Shown one piece after another: positions 6,135 to 10,000 of a stretch of DNA of 10,000 nucleotides. Both the position numbers and the translations under genes were made by a program. Below the pieces are notes generated by a model that had not been told where the DNA came from, did no database searches, and saw only the letters and a list, made by a program, of their open reading frames with translations. This DNA comes from Kiritimatiellota bacterium. Lineage in GTDB: Bacteria; Verrucomicrobiota; Kiritimatiellia; JAAZAB01. The stretch covers positions 1 through 10,000 of the forward strand of contig VSJD01000311.1 in the NCBI GenBank assembly GCA_008636095.1, in the 5' to 3' direction. Numbering within the stretch: the stretch's first letter is position 1; each line of letters opens with the position of its first letter.

Positions 6135-7184
6135 ATGAAAACATTGATCACTGGCATTACCGGATTTGTCGGCAGTCACTTGGCTGACTATATTTTAACG
6201 CATCAGGCGCCGACTCAGGTGCTGGGTCTTGCCCGCTGGCGGGCGCCGGCCGACAATATCCGTAATATTCTCGAAAAAATAACTTTATGCTACGGCGACT
6301 TGATAGATTATGCCTCGATTAAGCGGATCCTGGCGGAACATCGCCCTGACATTATTTTTCACCTGGCGGCGCAATCCTATGTGGATTACAGCTTCCTTGC
6401 GCCCGCGGCGACATTAGAAGCCAATGTCATCGGCACGTGCAATCTCCTGGAGGCGGTTAAAACCTTGAAACAGGAGTCCGGCTACGACCCGGTCATTCAT
6501 ATCTGCAGTTCCTCGGAGGTTTATGGACAGGTTAAGGATGATGAAGTGCCGATTACCGAAAATAATACCTTTCGGCCAGCCTCGCCGTATGCCGTCAGTA
6601 AAGTGGCCGAAGACATGCTGGGGTTGCAGTATTGGCTGTCGTGGAAGCTGAAGACCATCCGCACGCGTATGTTTACGCACACCGGCCCCCGGCGCGGGCA
6701 AGTGTTTGTCACGTCGAATTTCTCCAAGCAGATCGCGGCCATCGAAATGGGACTTCAGCCGTCGGTCGTCAAGGTCGGCAACCTCAATAGTTTGCGCACG
6801 TTCCTGGACGTGCGCGACGCAGTGCGTGCCTACTGGTTGCTGGTGACAAAATGTCCGGCGGGCGAGGTATATAACATTGGCGGTGTCGAGACCATGACCG
6901 TGGGCGAGATGTTGAACAAATTGCTGAAATTATCAAAGGTCAAGGATATCAAGGTGGAAGTGGATCCCAAGCGCCTGCGCCCCTCGGATGTTACGCGGCA
7001 GATTCCCTCCACGGAAAAGTTCTGCAAAGCTACCGGCTGGCGCCCGACGATCCCGTTTGACGATACGCTCCAGGCCCTGCTGGACTACTGGCGGCATTAT
7101 TATGATGTGAAAAGCTATAAGATGCCTGAAGCCCGGGAGCTTGAAATGGGACATGCGAAGTTTGTGCCTGCCATGCCAAAATGA
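6135..7184 (+). CDS. NAD(P)-dependent sugar-nucleotide epimerase/dehydratase (GDP-mannose 4,6-dehydratase-like)
   Basis: This 349-residue protein is an extended short-chain dehydrogenase. The NAD(P)-binding TGITGFVG is at 6-13, Asp55 follows the GDL strand, and HLAAQ is at 76-80. The active-site SSSEVYG is at 125-131 (Glu128 in the position of the GMD acid/base Glu) and YxxxK is at Tyr152-Lys156. Downstream, RMFTHTGPRRG and VGNLNSLRTFLDVRDAVRAY match the GDP-mannose 4,6-dehydratase and GDP-4-keto-6-deoxymannose reductase branch. It would therefore make, or act on, a 4-keto-6-deoxy GDP sugar in the cytoplasm. It lacks the GQDGSYL form of the glycine motif typical of true GMD, so a related reductase or epimerase is possible. 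It opens the tightly coupled gene unit, and its stop overlaps the next start. Confidence 0.85.
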   Translation: MKTLITGITGFVGSHLADYILTHQAPTQVLGLARWRAPADNIRNILEKITLCYGDLIDYASIKRILAEHRPDIIFHLAAQSYVDYSFLAPAATLEANVIGTCNLLEAVKTLKQESGYDPVIHICSSSEVYGQVKDDEVPITENNTFRPASPYAVSKVAEDMLGLQYWLSWKLKTIRTRMFTHTGPRRGQVFVTSNFSKQIAAIEMGLQPSVVKVGNLNSLRTFLDVRDAVRAYWLLVTKCPAGEVYNIGGVETMTVGEMLNKLLKLSKVKDIKVEVDPKRLRPSDVTRQIPSTEKFCKATGWRPTIPFDDTLQALLDYWRHYYDVKSYKMPEARELEMGHAKFVPAMPK

Positions 7185-8557
7185 AAATATTGTTTTGTAT
7201 CTATCAGCTTGATTTTGCCGATCATATTGCGCTGGCATATCTTTCGGCAGTGGCTAAACAGCGCGGGCATCAGACTTTTCTTTGTATTTTGCATACCGAT
7301 CATCTTGCTGAGAAAGTTGCGTTCATCCAACCAGAGGTGGTGGCATACTCCGCCAATATCTGGGGCTTTAAAGAGATGATCAAGGCGCACAAGGAAGTGT
7401 CGCAGACCCATCGTTTTGTGTCCATTCTCGGCGGACCTCAGGCCACGTTTTCTCCGGAGACGTTCGCTGAATCCGGCATGGACGCCTACTGCATGGGCGA
7501 GGGCGAATGGGCCTTCCGTGATTTCCTCGCCTGCCTGGAGAACGGCAAGCCTTTCGATGACGTGGAAAACTTGATCACTGCGCGTAAATCCAATCCGGTG
7601 CGGCCTGTGATCAACCCTCTGGATGATCTGCCGTTCCCGGATCGGGATCTGACGCTATCAAACTCCTTCCTGAAAGACACTCTCAAAAAAACATTTTATG
7701 CCACCCGCGGCTGTCCCTATAGGTGCAATTATTGTTGTAACAACCTGCTCCACGAACTCTATAAGGGCAAAGGTCCGCTGGTTCGACGCTTTAGCGTGGA
7801 ACGGGTGATTCAAGAAATGGAATATGTAAAAGCCCGCTATAAGATGGTGTTTGTCAAAATGGGCGATGATTTGTTCGCGCCACGGGCAGACGCCTGGCTG
7901 GAAGAATTCACCGATAAATATCCCCGGCGCATTGGATTGCCGTTCAACTGCTTTTTGCGTTTTGATATAGTTGATGACGCCTTGTTGGTTCTGCTTAAAA
8001 AAGCAGGCTGTTACTCGGTGCATCTCTCCGTGGACAGCGCCTCCGATGATATTCGCGAGCGGATTCTTGGTCGGCAGATGAAGAAGGTGGCTGTCGTTGA
8101 AAAGTTGAAATTGATCAGGTCATACGGGATTAACACCTGGGTCAATTACATGCTGGCGGCCCCGGAATCCACGCTAAAGGATGACTTAAACACGATTAGC
8201 ATGAGCCGAAAAGGACAAGTGACATATCCCGCTTTTTCAACAACGGTTCCCATGAAAGGGACGGCCTTGTATGCGTATTGTGCAAAGCACGGACTGATTG
8301 ATCCGGCGACATTTGTGGGCGATATGTCGGGGTGTAACCGGCCTTCGGAGTTGGCCTGTTTTTCTCGAAAAGAAAAAAAAATTCGGTTCAATATCTATCT
8401 GTTGGGTGCAATCATTGCCAGGTTGCCTTCGCCGCTCTATCAACTCGCCATATGGCTAATAAACATTGTTCCGCCCAATAAATGGTTTCTGAAATTACGG
8501 CAGAAGTATTATCTCTATAACATTGAAAACAACATTTTCAGGTTACACTCAGCTTGA
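7181..8557 (+). CDS. Second B12-binding-domain radical SAM protein
   Basis: The start codon overlaps the previous stop (ATGA), indicating translational coupling to the sugar dehydratase gene. In the 458-residue product the N-terminal cobalamin-binding-type fold (about 1-135) shows LGGPQ at 83-87 and MGEGE at 105-109; Gln replaces the more usual His in this loop. The radical SAM motif is CPYRCNYCC, with Cys178, Cys182 and Cys185 as cluster ligands and an extra Cys186 next to them. The domain then runs to about residue 390, including a VHLSVDSASDDIRERILGR segment. The C-terminus (about 405-430) is hydrophobic and could sit at the membrane. It differs clearly from the radical SAM protein at 2324, so it is not a recent duplicate. 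Overlap with the sugar gene suggests a role in sugar or glycolipid modification; the substrate is unknown. Confidence 0.88.
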   Translation: MKILFCIYQLDFADHIALAYLSAVAKQRGHQTFLCILHTDHLAEKVAFIQPEVVAYSANIWGFKEMIKAHKEVSQTHRFVSILGGPQATFSPETFAESGMDAYCMGEGEWAFRDFLACLENGKPFDDVENLITARKSNPVRPVINPLDDLPFPDRDLTLSNSFLKDTLKKTFYATRGCPYRCNYCCNNLLHELYKGKGPLVRRFSVERVIQEMEYVKARYKMVFVKMGDDLFAPRADAWLEEFTDKYPRRIGLPFNCFLRFDIVDDALLVLLKKAGCYSVHLSVDSASDDIRERILGRQMKKVAVVEKLKLIRSYGINTWVNYMLAAPESTLKDDLNTISMSRKGQVTYPAFSTTVPMKGTALYAYCAKHGLIDPATFVGDMSGCNRPSELACFSRKEKKIRFNIYLLGAIIARLPSPLYQLAIWLINIVPPNKWFLKLRQKYYLYNIENNIFRLHSA

Positions 8558-8573
8558 ATTTAACAGAAATCAC

Positions 8574-9122
8574 ATGCCTGCAATCAACGATCCAAGACAA
8601 GCAACGCCGCAATGTCCGAGACTTCGTCCGGTCAAGACCCTGCATCGCAATCCCTGGTTTACCGTCCGCAATCGTGGCGGTTACTTTACCGTCGAATACA
8701 ATGACTCGCAGGTAGCCATTCTGCCCATTGTGGATGATCGGGCGATTGTCATGGTGCGGGTCAAACGACCAGTGATTAATGATGTAACGTTGGAGCTCCC
8801 TGCTGGTGGAGTCAAGGCAGGTGAAACACCCCGGGTGGCAGCGCGACGGGAACTGGCCGAAGAAGCAGGCATCATCGTTCAATCGCTACGGCGTTTCAGA
8901 TCCATGCCGTCCTTGGCCATATCATCTACCCGGTATCCTGTTTTGCCGCACCTGTTTTGTATTAACCTGACTGAGAAAGAGTTCCGTCAGCGCCGACTGC
9001 ATGATGCTGAGATCGTAGGCGTTGAGTGTTTCCGGTACGCGGAATTAAAAAAGAGAATTGCCCGCGGTGAGATATATGTTAGTCTTCCCCTTGCCATTAT
9101 TGGGCGTTTTCTGCTTGCCTGA
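8574..9122 (+). CDS. Nudix hydrolase (ADP-sugar pyrophosphatase-like)
   Basis: With the ATG at 8574 (16 nt after the preceding stop) the product has 182 residues. The frame is open further upstream to a TTG at 8523, inside the radical SAM gene, but that adds no conserved sequence. Residues 78-100 (GGVKAGE...RRELAEEAGI) fit the Nudix box GX5EX7REUXEEXGU perfectly, including the catalytic Glu93, Glu96 and Glu97. The preceding LELPAGG is typical of ADP-ribose/ADP-sugar pyrophosphatases. Such enzymes cleave nucleoside diphosphate-linked compounds, so here it could hydrolyse a nucleotide sugar or clear a by-product of the pathway. No good ribosome binding site is seen, so coupling to the upstream gene is likely. 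The stop overlaps the next start by one base (TGATG). Confidence 0.85.
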   Translation: MPAINDPRQATPQCPRLRPVKTLHRNPWFTVRNRGGYFTVEYNDSQVAILPIVDDRAIVMVRVKRPVINDVTLELPAGGVKAGETPRVAARRELAEEAGIIVQSLRRFRSMPSLAISSTRYPVLPHLFCINLTEKEFRQRRLHDAEIVGVECFRYAELKKRIARGEIYVSLPLAIIGRFLLA

Positions 9123-10000
9123 TGGATGTCCTAATTCTTATGAATGATATTAGTATAGCCTTATATAAAAAGCTTTACCTGATGAGACGGGCGGAAGAAT
9201 GCATCATCAGGAAATACCCCGAAAATGACATGAAGACCCCCATGCACATGTCCATGGGGCAGGAAGCAATCCCCGCGGGTATATGCCAAGCGCTTGGCGA
9301 TGCAGGACAAATATATGCTACGTATCGAAGCCATGCGGCGTTTCTTGCCAAGACCGAGAACGTCGAGATTTTTTTTGCAGAATTGTATGGTAAGGAAACA
9401 GGAACAGCGCAAGGCAAATCAGGCTCCATGCATTTGGCGGCCCCGGCCCAGGGGCATATGTGTTCGTCCGCTATAGTGGCCAGTTGTATTCCTGTGGCGA
9501 TGGGTGCCGGATATGCCAATAAATTGAAAGCCAACGGACAGATTGCCTGTGTTTTTTTCGGTGATGGAGCGCTGGACGAAGGCGTTTTTTGGGAAAGTCT
9601 GAACGTGGCCAGCTTAATGCAAATTCCCGTTTTCATGGTGTGCGAAGATAATGGCTTTGCGGTTCATACACCGTCGCAGGCCCGGCGCGGGTATTCATCG
9701 ATTATGAATGTCGTCAAACACTATCGTTGTCAAGCCTATGAGGCTGACACCACGGATGTTGAAGCGATCTATCGGATGGCCGTAGATGCCATGCAAATTA
9801 TCCGAGAGAAACCTAAGCCGGTGTTTTTATATCTTAAGTGCTATCGGTATCTGGAACATGTCGGGATTTACGAGGACTTTGATGCCGGCTATCGTTCGCG
9901 CTCGGAATATGAGACTTGGCGCCAGCGGGATCCGATCGCCTTGCAGCGGCAACGGCTCTTGCAAGGCGGCCTTGCAGCAGAAACCGTCCACTCTCTGGAA
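9122..10000 (+). CDS. Second E1 component alpha subunit, incomplete at the window edge
   Basis: The frame is open from the ATG at 9122, which overlaps the Nudix stop (TGATG), through the last base, giving 293 codons. A second in-frame ATG lies at 9140. I prefer 9122 because the product then aligns with the E1 alpha at 1196 without gaps from the first residue to beyond the ThDP site: His71, GSMHLAAP at 101-108 and GDG at 147-149 fall at identical positions. It is clearly diverged, not a recent copy. One difference in the active site is EDN at 175-177 in place of ENN; the presumed Mg-contacting Asn177 remains. About 20-30 residues of C-terminus should lie outside the window, where a second beta subunit may follow. 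Role as for the first E1 alpha: ThDP-dependent decarboxylation of an unknown 2-oxo acid. Confidence 0.88.
   Translation, partial: MDVLILMNDISIALYKKLYLMRRAEECIIRKYPENDMKTPMHMSMGQEAIPAGICQALGDAGQIYATYRSHAAFLAKTENVEIFFAELYGKETGTAQGKSGSMHLAAPAQGHMCSSAIVASCIPVAMGAGYANKLKANGQIACVFFGDGALDEGVFWESLNVASLMQIPVFMVCEDNGFAVHTPSQARRGYSSIMNVVKHYRCQAYEADTTDVEAIYRMAVDAMQIIREKPKPVFLYLKCYRYLEHVGIYEDFDAGYRSRSEYETWRQRDPIALQRQRLLQGGLAAETVHSLE

Noticed and set aside
1..10000. CRISPR array, tRNA or rRNA genes
   Set aside because: No regularly spaced long repeats and no recognisable tRNA or rRNA sequence were seen on either strand.

Overview
The window looks like part of an accessory biosynthetic cluster from a Gram-negative-type environmental bacterium. 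It combines sugar-nucleotide chemistry, two radical SAM proteins and split thiamine-diphosphate (ThDP) E1 dehydrogenase subunits. Base composition is mixed: the E1 and sugar genes are roughly half G+C or more, while one inserted methyltransferase-like gene is much more A+T rich. Most starts have little or no Shine-Dalgarno sequence, and short GAATnnnC and CTTTGCGT repeats sit between genes. To me this recalls the Planctomycetes-Verrucomicrobia-Lentisphaerae group or similar uncultured phyla. That is only an impression; nothing here is a phylogenetic marker.

Positions 1-1195 hold no healthy gene. The clearest object is a 616-bp element at 285-900. It has 19-bp terminal inverted repeats (18 of 19 match) and a 4-bp ATCC duplication on its flanks. 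Inside is a minus-strand, 100-codon transposase relic with a good ribosome binding site, a plausible transposase N-terminus and a DDE-type C-terminal block, but no middle. It reads as an internally deleted, non-autonomous insertion sequence. Left of it, the minus strand is open from 304 to the window edge. Right of it is about 290 bp of repeat-bearing intergenic DNA ahead of the first plus-strand gene.

From 1196 to the end every gene is on the plus strand. The order is E1 alpha subunit (1196-2137), B12-binding radical SAM protein (2324-3850), E1 beta subunit (3946-5022), FkbM-like methyltransferase (5066-6061), NAD-dependent sugar-nucleotide dehydratase/epimerase (6135-7184), a second B12-binding radical SAM protein (7181-8557), a Nudix hydrolase (8574-9122) and a second E1 alpha subunit (9122 to beyond 10000). 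The first genes are separated by 43-186 bp gaps. From 6135 on the genes are tightly packed (ATGA overlap, 16-bp gap, TGATG overlap) and look like one translationally coupled unit.

My reading, which is inference, is that the cluster builds an unusual sugar or surface glycan, or a small metabolite carrying one. The SDR protein would make a keto-deoxy nucleotide sugar, and the radical SAM proteins and methyltransferase would decorate it. The E1 alpha/beta pairs, with no E2 or E3 gene in view, might decarboxylate a 2-oxo acid and transfer the acyl unit rather than serve central metabolism. The alpha and beta genes are split by a radical SAM gene, and a second alpha gene sits 8 kb downstream of the first. 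These are the most unusual aspects of the layout.
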